36,683 nt of DNA from a virus. How positions within the stretch are numbered: the stretch's first letter is position 1; each line of letters begins with the position of its first letter. The notes under the pieces were generated by a model. That model saw only the letters and a program-made list of their open reading frames with translations, made no database searches and was not told where the DNA came from. Shown in pieces: positions 30,884 to 36,683 of the stretch. The DNA lies in the IMG/VR virus record IMGVR_UViG_3300030419_001557, positions 1 through 36,683 of that record, one strand, 5' to 3'. The translations under genes were made by a program, and so were the position numbers.

Positions 30884-31043
30884 AGAACAAATAAAAATGT
30901 GATAACAAAGTAGCTTAGTAACTTTAGTTATAAGGTTTGTATAATTAAATATAGGGAAAGTTACTTTAATGTACCCCGAGCCTGTTCTTTGTTGTCACTA
31001 AATAAAACAAATAAAACAGAAAGAAAAAAATAAAGGAGACGTT
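30884..31043 (+). ncRNA. Structured leader RNA with predicted pseudoknot
   Basis: The 160-base leader between the strong promoter and the 70-aa gene folds by eye into an outer stem of 12 pairs, GTGATAACAAAG (30899-30910) with CTTTGTTGTCAC (30987-30998), one of them G-U. Inside is a nine-pair stem AGTAACTTT (30917-30925) with AAAGTTACT (30957-30965). Loop bases AGGTTTG (30933-30939) can pair with CGAGCCT (30977-30983), forming a pseudoknot. A competing local hairpin, CTTA-TAACT with AGTTATAAG (30914-30934), would break the inner stem. It could be a riboswitch, a protein-binding leader or a small RNA. The class is not one I recognise. Confidence 0.6.
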
Positions 31044-31256
31044 ATGGTAGTACAAAAAACAGCCCCACAAGTTGTAAGTTCAGTTGTAACTAGTTCTGGA
31101 GACCGCATAAGAATCAATGTTTCTACATCAGTAAAAGGTGTAAAGACATATGATTGTACTGTGGAAAGTCAGCACGGAATGGATTATGCTTTTGACTTAC
31201 ACAGACAGCTGGTAGCAAAACTTGACAGTGAATACCCAAACAGCGTACAGGTATAA
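31044..31256 (+). CDS. 70-aa protein downstream of the structured leader
   Basis: ATG 31044 follows AAAGGAGACGTT. The protein is Val/Ser-rich with a beta pattern (SSVVTSSGDRIRINVSTSVK, KTYDCTVES) and a C-terminal helix HRQLVAKLDSEYPNS. It begins the second plus-strand transcription unit and so would be directly controlled by the leader. No family recognised. Confidence 0.8.
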   Translation: MVVQKTAPQVVSSVVTSSGDRIRINVSTSVKGVKTYDCTVESQHGMDYAFDLHRQLVAKLDSEYPNSVQV

Positions 31257-31258
31257 CA

Positions 31259-31489
31259 ATGTCATTGTTTGATTTTTTACCAGAAAAACAAGGCAAAGAA
31301 GAACATTTGCATGTTATAAAAGTCTTTGATTGCGACAAAGACGCTTTCTTAATAGAAAGAGAAATGTCTGCTGTTACAGAGTTTCAAAATAACCAAGGGT
31401 ATATTTTAGACAAAGTAGTAGCTACAGACAATCGCATAGCTTTGTTTTTTACAAAGCTACACTTTTACATAAAACTATCCAACAATTAG
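31259..31489 (+). CDS. 76-aa protein of unknown function
   Basis: ATG 31259 comes two bases after the previous stop, without its own strong ribosome site, so translational coupling is likely. The protein begins MSLFDFLPEKQGKEEHLHVI and alternates strands and short helices (KDAFLIEREMSAVTEF, YILDKVVATDNRIALFF). No known family. Confidence 0.78.
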   Translation: MSLFDFLPEKQGKEEHLHVIKVFDCDKDAFLIEREMSAVTEFQNNQGYILDKVVATDNRIALFFTKLHFYIKLSNN

Positions 31490-31497
31490 GAGGATTT

Positions 31498-31704
31498 ATG
31501 ACTCAATCAAATAAATTATTCCTAACGATAGAAGAAGTAGCAGACATGCTGCGATGTACTGTTCTTACAATTAGAAGATGGAAGGCTGATGACAGCCATC
31601 CATTTTCTAAAGTAGGAGCTTACAAGCCTGGCAAAGGCAAAAACAGCAGGCAGCTATTTTCTTTAGAAGAAGTTATGGAATTTATAAAAAACACGGAGGA
31701 ATAA
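31498..31704 (+). CDS. Excisionase/MerR-type helix-turn-helix protein
   Basis: ATG 31498 follows AGGAGGATTT. The 68-aa protein reads LTIEEVADMLRCTVLTIRRW in its first half, the winged helix-turn-helix seen in MerR-like and excisionase-type DNA-binding domains; GKGKNSRQLFSLEEVMEFIK is the wing and last helix. It would bind DNA as a small regulator. No integrase is visible, so excision itself is unlikely. It could act on the palindromes or operators of this phage; that is inference. Confidence 0.85.
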   Translation: MTQSNKLFLTIEEVADMLRCTVLTIRRWKADDSHPFSKVGAYKPGKGKNSRQLFSLEEVMEFIKNTEE

Positions 31705-31705
31705 A

Positions 31706-32395
31706 ATGGCTAAAATAAAAGCTAAAGTTATTGGGTACGATGTACCTGAAAGAGGTCCAATGTTGAAACTACAAATTAAAGAACCGGCAAACAGCCAACC
31801 TTTTGTAGTAGACTCAAGAGGGCAACCAGCAAAAGTTGATGTTTGGAACGAAGCAGCAATAGATAAATTCTTAAATCATAACGATTTTGCAGCAATAGTT
31901 TCTGACACATCAGATGCTGAACAGTTTGGATCACTATTGGTCACACATGTAGACTATATAGAGTTTCACACTGAAAGAAAAACAGTAGAGAAAGATGAAA
32001 ATGTTTATCATAACTATGCTGTTCAAGAAGTTAGTAATATTGTTATGAAAGGAGAACCTTCTCAAGAAAAGGTAGTGAGTGTATCTAAAGAAAGAGATAA
32101 TGCTTACAACAATAGAGCAAGTATAGGGCAAGCAATAAACCTTGCCTTTCAACGAGCTCAAGTTCAAGAATCAGTAGACATATCAAACAAATCACAAGAT
32201 GATATTCCGTTTACAGATTATTTAGAAAAGGCGTATAACGAAATAATGCCTTGGATATTTGAGAAGCAAGGACTTGAATTACCTGAATCACCAGAATCAG
32301 AAGAAAAGGCAGAAGAAAAGTCCGACCCTATGCCATGGGATAAAACAGACGAAGACGATTCGTCTGGGCTAGTTAGCCAAGAAGACATATGGTAG
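31706..32395 (+). CDS. Candidate single-stranded DNA-binding protein
   Basis: ATG 31706 follows ACGGAGGAATAAA. The first 115 residues are strand-rich (KIKAKVIGYDVPERGPMLKL, DYIEFHTERKTVE), compatible with an OB fold; 130-155 is a helix (NNRASIGQAINLAFQRAQ); 165-169 is DDIPF, like the protein-interaction tip of bacterial SSB proteins; the C-terminal 40 residues are highly acidic and end SQEDIW. It overlaps the RusA-like gene by seven bases. Location with an HTH protein and a resolvase supports a DNA replication or recombination role. The SSB call is inference. Confidence 0.7.
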   Translation: MAKIKAKVIGYDVPERGPMLKLQIKEPANSQPFVVDSRGQPAKVDVWNEAAIDKFLNHNDFAAIVSDTSDAEQFGSLLVTHVDYIEFHTERKTVEKDENVYHNYAVQEVSNIVMKGEPSQEKVVSVSKERDNAYNNRASIGQAINLAFQRAQVQESVDISNKSQDDIPFTDYLEKAYNEIMPWIFEKQGLELPESPESEEKAEEKSDPMPWDKTDEDDSSGLVSQEDIW

Positions 32396-32760
32396 AAATA
32401 ATACTATACGATATACCACCGGCTCAGATACGAGGTAACTCTAAGTCTAAGCCAGTGGTAAAACGTATTTTTAATAGAAGCCGTAGAGAAGTTGCATACG
32501 CATTAGGATTGGAAGCTAAACAAAACAATCCTTCTGCGTTGCAAGGTGAGCTTGAAGTCTATTACAAATTTTATCATTGGCGTAAAGTTGACATTGATAA
32601 TTGTTTAATAGGAATGAAAAGCACATTAGACGGCATCGTAGATTCTGGTGTCATTGAAGACGACAACCCTACCTTTGTAGCACGCATTGTAGGAGAGTTT
32701 GAACAGTGCAAAAAAGGTGATTCGAAAACCATAATTAAAATAAAGGAGATGGACAAATGA
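32389..32760 (+). CDS. rusA: RusA-like Holliday junction resolvase
   Basis: It starts at ATG 32389, overlapping the upstream gene. RusA residues are present: D68, D70 and N71 in KVDIDNCLIG, D81 in STLDGIVDSG and the D91-D92 pair in GVIEDDNP. The 123-aa length is normal. It is a dimeric metal-dependent endonuclease that cuts four-way DNA junctions, in phages helping to resolve branched DNA before packaging. The N-terminus (EIILYDIPPAQIRGNSK) matches the usual first strand. It is the clearest DNA-metabolism enzyme in the window apart from the methyltransferases. Confidence 0.9.
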   Translation: MVEIILYDIPPAQIRGNSKSKPVVKRIFNRSRREVAYALGLEAKQNNPSALQGELEVYYKFYHWRKVDIDNCLIGMKSTLDGIVDSGVIEDDNPTFVARIVGEFEQCKKGDSKTIIKIKEMDK

Positions 32761-32885
32761 AATGCGATAGATGTCATGAAAGATTAGGGGATTCATTTTT
32801 AGAAACAGATGGTTATTATTTATGTAACGAATGTGCAAAAGAATTATTAATGGATTCAGAATCAGCAAGAGAAGGAGATGAATAA
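32757..32885 (+). CDS. 42-aa zinc-ribbon micro-protein
   Basis: ATG 32757 overlaps the RusA stop (ATGA) and follows AAAGGAGATGGACA. It reads MKCDRCHERLGDSF then DGYYLCNECAKELL with an acidic tail. The two CxxC pairs, 20 residues apart, form a one-zinc ribbon. Such micro-proteins often bind nucleic acid or a protein partner. Tight fit between two genes supports coding. Confidence 0.82.
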   Translation: MKCDRCHERLGDSFLETDGYYLCNECAKELLMDSESAREGDE

Positions 32886-33065
32886 ATGAATGAGCACGCA
32901 AAGACACAGACAATTACTTTGTTTGGAAGAATGTATATGTTTGACCAATCTAAAGTTAGCAGGATCAGGTTGACTGAAATACTTACAGATTTAAACAAAC
33001 ATGAATGGAAAGACAAAAAAGATAAGGAATATGCCATAGGTTTAATATCTAGGGCTATATTATAA
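32886..33065 (+). CDS. 59-aa basic early protein
   Basis: ATG 32886 directly follows the stop of the zinc-ribbon gene; GAAGGAGATGAATAA supplies the ribosome site. The protein reads MNEHAKTQTITLFGRMYMFD and continues with helices (KVSRIRLTEILTDLNKHEW; KDKEYAIGLISRAIL). It is largely alpha-helical and lysine-rich. No family recognised. Confidence 0.78.
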   Translation: MNEHAKTQTITLFGRMYMFDQSKVSRIRLTEILTDLNKHEWKDKKDKEYAIGLISRAIL

Positions 33066-33075
33066 GGAGAATTAA

Positions 33076-33159
33076 ATGGGACCAAGACTAGCATTATGGA
33101 TTTTAGCAATCATATGGATATCTTGGGTGTTGTATCAAGTATACATAGAATTAAATTAA
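33076..33159 (+). CDS. 27-aa single-span membrane peptide
   Basis: ATG 33076 follows TAAGGAGAATTAA. The peptide MGPRLALWILAIIWISWVLY and its short end are one hydrophobic helix of about 19 residues with a basic Arg near the front, so it should insert in the membrane. It might be a pinholin-like or regulatory peptide. Position among early or middle genes argues against lysis; function unknown. Confidence 0.7.
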   Translation: MGPRLALWILAIIWISWVLYQVYIELN

Positions 33160-33169
33160 AGGAGGTAGT

Positions 33170-33397
33170 ATGAGCTGCGGAGAACCAAGTAAACATCCAG
33201 AGTTGTTTGAAGAAGAGATATCTAAAAACGAAATGTTAAAGATATTTTTAAAGGCTGTAGATATAACGCCTACTAACATGATTATGCAAAACGGAGTTAT
33301 ATCTAAGACAGACAAGAACTGGTACGGCAATAAAGTTAGACATAATTTTATTATTTTAAAAGAAATATGGGAGACATTAGAAGATGAAACTTTATGA
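33170..33397 (+). CDS. 75-aa protein overlapping the N4/N6 methyltransferase
   Basis: ATG 33170 follows AAAGGAGGTAGT. The protein is acidic and helical at the front (SKHPELFEEEISKNEMLKIF), has DITPTNMIMQNGVISKTD in the middle, and ends LKEIWETLEDETL. Its last 14 bases overlap the start of the methyltransferase, so translation of the two is coupled. No family recognised. Confidence 0.8.
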   Translation: MSCGEPSKHPELFEEEISKNEMLKIFLKAVDITPTNMIMQNGVISKTDKNWYGNKVRHNFIILKEIWETLEDETL

Positions 33398-34343
33398 ACA
33401 ATCAAATAATTTAAGTTTATATCATGGAAATAATATAGACGTATTAAAACAAATGGAATCAGAATCAGTTGACTGCGTTGTAACATCTCCGCCTTATTGG
33501 GGGCTGAGAGACTACGGAACAAGTGAGCAGCTTGGGCTTGAACCTACTCCAGAAGAGTATGTTGCTAACATGTCTAAAGTGTTTCAAGAAATACACAGAG
33601 TGTTAAAATCTTCAGGAACTGTTTGGCTTAATCTAGGCGACAGTTATGCAGGATCTAATTCTGACAAATATTCAGCCCCAAATAAAAATACTTTGTCTGC
33701 AAAAATGGGACAAACTTACGGAGGAATAGAAAAATCTATCAAAGCAAAAGTCCCTGGGTTAAAACCAAAAGATTTAATTGGTATTCCTTGGCGTGTTGCA
33801 TTTGCACTACAAGCAGACGGATGGTATTTAAGATCAGATATTATATGGCAAAAACCTAATCCTATGCCTGAGTCTGTTAAAGATAGACCTACCAAATCAC
33901 ATGAATATATATTCCTGTTAACTAAATCAAGAAAATATTATTATGATGCAGACGCTATTAAAGAGCCTACTGTTTCTCAAGACAAGTACAAACGAGACAG
34001 AGATAATCCTGATTACAAATTTAACAACACTCCTGGAAGAACTAAAATGTCTGGATTAAAAGACAACAAATACAAACACAGAAACAAAAGAGATGTATGG
34101 AGTATTAATACCAAGCCATACAAAGAAGCACACTTTGCTGTGTTTCCAGAAGAGATCCCAATGAATTGTATTAAAGCTGGCAGCCCTAAAGACGGAGTCG
34201 TTTTAGACCCTTTTGCTGGTAGCGGAACAACGTTAAAAGTAGCACTAGGACTAGGCAGAAAAGCAATAGGAATAGATATCAATACAGAGTATCTTGATCT
34301 CTGTATTAAACGCTGTAACGAAATTCAGAATATTCTTATTTAA
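33384..34343 (+). CDS. N4-cytosine/N6-adenine DNA methyltransferase
   Basis: The 319-aa enzyme starts at ATG 33384. The catalytic motif IV TSPPYWGLRDYG lies near the N-terminus (34-45) and the S-adenosylmethionine site DPFAGSGTT near the C-terminus (275-283), the order of the beta class. SPPYW is more often seen with N4-cytosine enzymes, but the base cannot be decided from sequence. Residues 190-240 (KYKRDRDNPDYKFNN) are a charged, probably target-recognising segment. It methylates phage DNA, probably against restriction. It is the last plus-strand gene and overlaps the end of a convergent minus gene by eight bases. Confidence 0.92.
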   Translation: MKLYEQSNNLSLYHGNNIDVLKQMESESVDCVVTSPPYWGLRDYGTSEQLGLEPTPEEYVANMSKVFQEIHRVLKSSGTVWLNLGDSYAGSNSDKYSAPNKNTLSAKMGQTYGGIEKSIKAKVPGLKPKDLIGIPWRVAFALQADGWYLRSDIIWQKPNPMPESVKDRPTKSHEYIFLLTKSRKYYYDADAIKEPTVSQDKYKRDRDNPDYKFNNTPGRTKMSGLKDNKYKHRNKRDVWSINTKPYKEAHFAVFPEEIPMNCIKAGSPKDGVVLDPFAGSGTTLKVALGLGRKAIGIDINTEYLDLCIKRCNEIQNILI

Positions 34344-34521
34344 GATTTTTCTTGACTGTATTTACAATTTGCCATAGCTTTTTCATTATCTTACTTCGTT
34401 CTTGTTTAGTAAGTTTTTTATCCTTCCCACTTTCTTCCACTATCACCAAAAGCTCTACAACCATGCCTATAACATGACCATATTTCTTAACTAAATTGTA
34501 AGCCTGCATGAGATTTTTCAT
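34336..34521 (-). CDS. 61-aa basic helical protein at the convergent end
   Basis: ATG 34521 overlaps the stop of the nuclease-like gene by four bases (ATGA). The protein has a moderately hydrophobic helix YGHVIGMVVELLVIVEES and a basic helical end (KLTKQERSKIMKKLWQIVNT). It could be a peripheral membrane or antiholin-like protein. Its stop overlaps the methyltransferase stop region from the other strand. No family recognised. Confidence 0.75.
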   Translation of the reverse strand: MKNLMQAYNLVKKYGHVIGMVVELLVIVEESGKDKKLTKQERSKIMKKLWQIVNTVKKNLK

Positions 34522-34871
34522 CTTCTTTTACCTCCAAAGTATTCTACTGCATGACCTTCTTTAATAAGCTGTTTATTTACACTTACCCATTCTTCTCCTC
34601 GTTCAACGAGTATTTCTCCAAGGACTCTTCCGTATTTTCCTTTATCATGGCTAACAAGGCGTAGGTTTTTTTCTCTGACAAGTTCGCCAAATCTAGCTTT
34701 TGCTTGAAGACCCCTATACTTTTCTTCTTTATCTCTGGTTCTTGACTCAGGGGTATTGATCCCGTAAAGCCGAACACGTGCCATATGAAAGATTTTAAAT
34801 CCCAAATCAATTTTAACATCGCATGTATCTCCATCAACTATATAAGTAACTTCACAATTATAAGTAAACAT
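34518..34871 (-). CDS. Staphylococcal-nuclease-like (SNase) protein
   Basis: The 117-aa protein starts at ATG 34871. IVDGDTCDVKID (11-22), RVRLYGINTPES (32-43), DKGKYGRVLGEI (76-87) and NKQLIKEGHAVEYFGG (99-114) are the four SNase blocks. Catalytic R34, E42 and R82 correspond to Arg35, Glu43 and Arg87 of the staphylococcal enzyme. The calcium ligand Asp40 is replaced by N39, so activity or metal choice may differ. No signal peptide is visible. In the late direction, beside membrane proteins, it could degrade host DNA or act in virion entry. Confidence 0.88.
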   Translation of the reverse strand: MFTYNCEVTYIVDGDTCDVKIDLGFKIFHMARVRLYGINTPESRTRDKEEKYRGLQAKARFGELVREKNLRLVSHDKGKYGRVLGEILVERGEEWVSVNKQLIKEGHAVEYFGGKRR

Positions 34872-35029
34872 TAATCTGCCTCTAATACTTTCATGCCTAA
34901 AGCAATCAATCCACCTATAGTAGCAGTTGCCACTTCTACATGACCTACTTTAAGAGCATATAAAGATATAGCTCCTAATATAACTATAGCCAGGAATATC
35001 TGTGGTCTAATTTTTGCAATCCAATTCAT
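34871..35029 (-). CDS. 52-aa two-span membrane protein, holin candidate
   Basis: The 52-aa frame begins at ATG 35029 and its stop overlaps the nuclease start by one base (TAATG). Sequence MNWIAKIRPQIFLAIVILGA then a second hydrophobic stretch VATATIGGLIALGMKVL gives two membrane helices. It lies beside another small membrane protein in the late direction, the usual setting for holin and antiholin genes. No endolysin gene is recognisable nearby, so lysis function remains inference. Confidence 0.8.
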   Translation of the reverse strand: MNWIAKIRPQIFLAIVILGAISLYALKVGHVEVATATIGGLIALGMKVLEAD

Positions 35030-35181
35030 TACTTACCTCCTTTGAATATGTCTTTGATATCATCTAGTTTGTTAAGTGTCTTATCTTCTAGTCCACTATG
35101 TTTAAACCAATGCTGTACGAGATAACTTACTGTGGTAGTAAGTATTATTGTGCTTAATGCTATTTTAAATTTCTTTTTCAT
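35029..35181 (-). CDS. 50-aa single-span membrane protein
   Basis: The frame begins at ATG 35181 and its stop overlaps the next gene by one base (TAATG). The N-terminus is MKKKFKIALSTIILTTTVSY, a basic start followed by one membrane helix, with a soluble charged end (GLEDKTLNKLDDIKDIFKGG). It resembles a small anchored spanin- or holin-regulator-like protein. The ribosome site (AGAAAG) is weak, and a hairpin lies just upstream, so expression may be limited. Tandem TAATG overlaps with the following two genes support coding. Confidence 0.78.
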   Translation of the reverse strand: MKKKFKIALSTIILTTTVSYLVQHWFKHSGLEDKTLNKLDDIKDIFKGGK

Positions 35182-35197
35182 TTTCTTTCTAAATTTA

Positions 35198-35242
35198 AGA
35201 TAGGAGGGTACTTTAAAGGAGACAACCTCCTATCTTTTTTTT
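35198..35242 (+). terminator. Hairpin and T-run, plus orientation
   Basis: AGATAGGAGG (35198-35207) pairs perfectly with CCTCCTATCT (35226-35235) around an 18-base loop, with eight T at 35235-35242. In the plus direction this is a good terminator that would stop transcripts reading out of the methyltransferase through the convergent genes. On the minus strand the same stem precedes the 50-aa gene but lacks a proper T-run. Confidence 0.7.
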
Positions 35243-35326
35243 ATCAGGGAGAGGTAAAATTTTCTAGTAAGTTAGAACGACTATCAACTTCAAAAGGAAT
35301 GAACAAAAAACCCTCTCCCATTATTT

Positions 35327-36631
35327 TTATTGTGTAGCTGGTTCTGCTATATATACCTCCACATTACCTGTAACATTCCATACTGCTGCTGTAACAGTAG
35401 TAGCTACAGTAAATTCTTTAGAGTCAAAGCCATTGCCCTGCCCTACTTCATTTAATTGTATAGTAAGTGTACCTATGTCCATTTGTCTTAGGGTACAACT
35501 TCCTCCTTTTGTCCAAAGGTTAGATAGTATAAGTTTATCTACCTTTCCATTTACTCCACTATTAGGAGCATCAATCCATATCCTGTCGTATAATCCACCT
35601 TTAGTTACCATAGCCTGTGCTTGATGATGTCCACCACCTATTGCTCTCATTCGTGCAGTACCTGCTGTTTGAGAAATAGATTGTCCATCACTAGCATTGC
35701 CAATAATATTAATTGTGTGTGCATTTATATCTGAAAAGTCTAAGGATTTACATCTGGACTTCTCAAATATTAATTCACCAATCTCTAGCCTAGTAGCCGT
35801 ACCACCAGACACATCTGTTCCTTCAACTAATACTGCTTCAGTCTTACCACTAGGTAAAGTAGATGATGTATATGCTGTACCTATAGTAACATCATAGATT
35901 CCTATCTCAGATACAGGAGTACTTGCTAGAACAATTCGTAAAGTATTATCTTCTTTGTTTTCTTTTCTAAACATCATAGCTGACTCAAGAGTTTCTGAAG
36001 GTATATTGTGTGGAGCTGCATATATTCCAGCATCTCCATTTTCAAATGTTCTGTCTTTAAGTACAGTTTCATTTACCACTACACCGCCACCAACAGAACC
36101 ACCAATTGTTAGTAAACCGAGAGCCATTTGTGGACTAAAGCCTAATGCTCTAAGTAAAGTATAAGGAGATTTGGCTATATTAAAAGCTGTTCTCCACTTC
36201 TTACTTTCGCTGTTAAGATACTCTACTTTATCAAATATCCAATCCCTCCCGGCTCTTAGCTTTCTGTATGTATTTACAGGAGCATTTAGTATAGCCCTTG
36301 GACTAGATTTAATTGCACGGATTAATTTACCTATACTTCTTATGTGTATAGCTAACCCTAGAACAATCATCCCTCCAGATACAGACCATGCTATATAACC
36401 TTGTTCTTGCCACCACTTAACATCTTTGTAAAGGGTTTCCAAAGTATAACCACCTAACTGTAACTGAGGAAAATACTCTGCTATGTATAACGCTGGATTA
36501 ATGTAACTAGCAAATGCTAATGTACCACCACCAATGATAGTAACCACTGTAAAGGTGTTTAAGATAGATTTCCCAATACTTTTTAAGATTTTTTTTATAT
36601 TAGGTTTTTTAAATTTTATTCTCATGTTCAT
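35327..36631 (-). CDS. 434-aa membrane-anchored beta-rich protein
   Basis: The frame starts at ATG 36631, with a second ATG at 36625. No ribosome site precedes either. Residues about 22-50, 79-98 and 166-187 are hydrophobic (TFTVVTIIGGGTLAFAS; AWSVSGGMIVLGLAIHI; GLLTIGGSVGGGVVV) with basic loops. From about 210 the protein is beta-strand-rich with regular Gly and Asn (TATRLEIGELIFEKS, ARMRAIGGGHHQAQAMV, DRIWIDAPNSGVNGKVDKLI), reminiscent of a parallel beta-helix. It might be an envelope-associated or virion protein. On a circular map it directly follows the fibre-like gene. Function is unknown. Confidence 0.8.
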   Translation of the reverse strand: MNMRIKFKKPNIKKILKSIGKSILNTFTVVTIIGGGTLAFASYINPALYIAEYFPQLQLGGYTLETLYKDVKWWQEQGYIAWSVSGGMIVLGLAIHIRSIGKLIRAIKSSPRAILNAPVNTYRKLRAGRDWIFDKVEYLNSESKKWRTAFNIAKSPYTLLRALGFSPQMALGLLTIGGSVGGGVVVNETVLKDRTFENGDAGIYAAPHNIPSETLESAMMFRKENKEDNTLRIVLASTPVSEIGIYDVTIGTAYTSSTLPSGKTEAVLVEGTDVSGGTATRLEIGELIFEKSRCKSLDFSDINAHTINIIGNASDGQSISQTAGTARMRAIGGGHHQAQAMVTKGGLYDRIWIDAPNSGVNGKVDKLILSNLWTKGGSCTLRQMDIGTLTIQLNEVGQGNGFDSKEFTVATTVTAAVWNVTGNVEVYIAEPATQ

Positions 36632-36662
36632 ATTATATACCCTATTATTGAAATAATTGCAA
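36632..36662 (-). promoter_or_regulatory. Candidate promoter of the 434-aa gene
   Basis: On the minus strand TTGCAA (36662-36657) is followed, 17 bases later, by TATATA (36639-36634), or 19 bases later by TATAAT (36637-36632). The -10 box directly abuts the first ATG, so transcription would start about at the second ATG (36625). This suggests a leaderless message or a start further inside. Confidence 0.45.
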
Positions 36663-36683
36663 GTATTAAAGTGAGTATTACTA

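Noticed and set aside
31498-31704. Excisionase as evidence of lysogeny
   Set aside because: No integrase, repressor pair or attachment site is visible; small MerR-like HTH proteins are also common in virulent phages.

Overview
The window reads as an AT-rich, tailed double-stranded DNA phage genome of about 36.7 kb, either complete or nearly so. Short-tailed (podovirus-like) morphology is inferred, because there are terminase, portal, scaffold, capsid and very large internal-virion-type genes but no tape measure, tail tube or sheath. Several tiny basic proteins (50, 29 and 92 aa) and the fibre-like protein resemble proteins I associate with uncultured aquatic phages. Shine-Dalgarno sequences with up to 11 bases of complementarity to the bacterial 16S 3' end (AAAGGAGGTGA) point to a bacterial host, which I cannot name.

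Layout. (1) 20424 down to 1, minus strand: the late block, in order TerS, TerL, portal, 908-aa virion protein, 189-aa protein, 1512-aa internal virion protein, scaffold, major capsid, 120-aa protein, 263-aa head decoration-like protein, a run of very small basic proteins, 436-aa head-tail adaptor-like protein, 636-aa propeller-like protein, a 134-aa nuclease-fold-like protein and a fibre-like protein running off the left edge. (2) 20425-21453: a gene-free divergent region with inverted repeats, G-runs and an eleven-unit TTCAA array phased at the DNA helical repeat. (3) 21454-22731, plus: one orphan lysine-rich protein with its own promoter and terminator, bracketed by a 20-bp inverted repeat and by two copies of a 22-bp palindrome. 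(4) 23132-29440, plus: about 18 small early genes, many behind near-identical leaders. (5) 29441-34343, plus: a C5 DNA methyltransferase, a promoter plus pseudoknotted structured leader RNA, an HTH protein, a candidate ssDNA-binding protein, a RusA-like resolvase, micro-proteins and an N4/N6 DNA methyltransferase. (6) 36631 down to 34336, minus: a membrane-anchored beta-rich protein, two small membrane proteins, a staphylococcal-nuclease-like protein and a 61-aa protein, converging on the methyltransferase.

If the ends are joined, the fibre-like gene stops immediately (TAG TAA) and is followed by the 434-aa gene, so the late block would run unbroken from 20.4 kb through the junction to 34.3 kb. 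That supports, without proving, a circular map.

No DNA polymerase, primase, helicase, RNA polymerase, integrase or clear endolysin is recognisable. With the phased array, the palindromes and the orphan protein lying together, region 20.4-23.1 kb is the best place to look for an undescribed replication or maintenance module. The second best novelty is the structured RNA at 30.90-31.00 kb.
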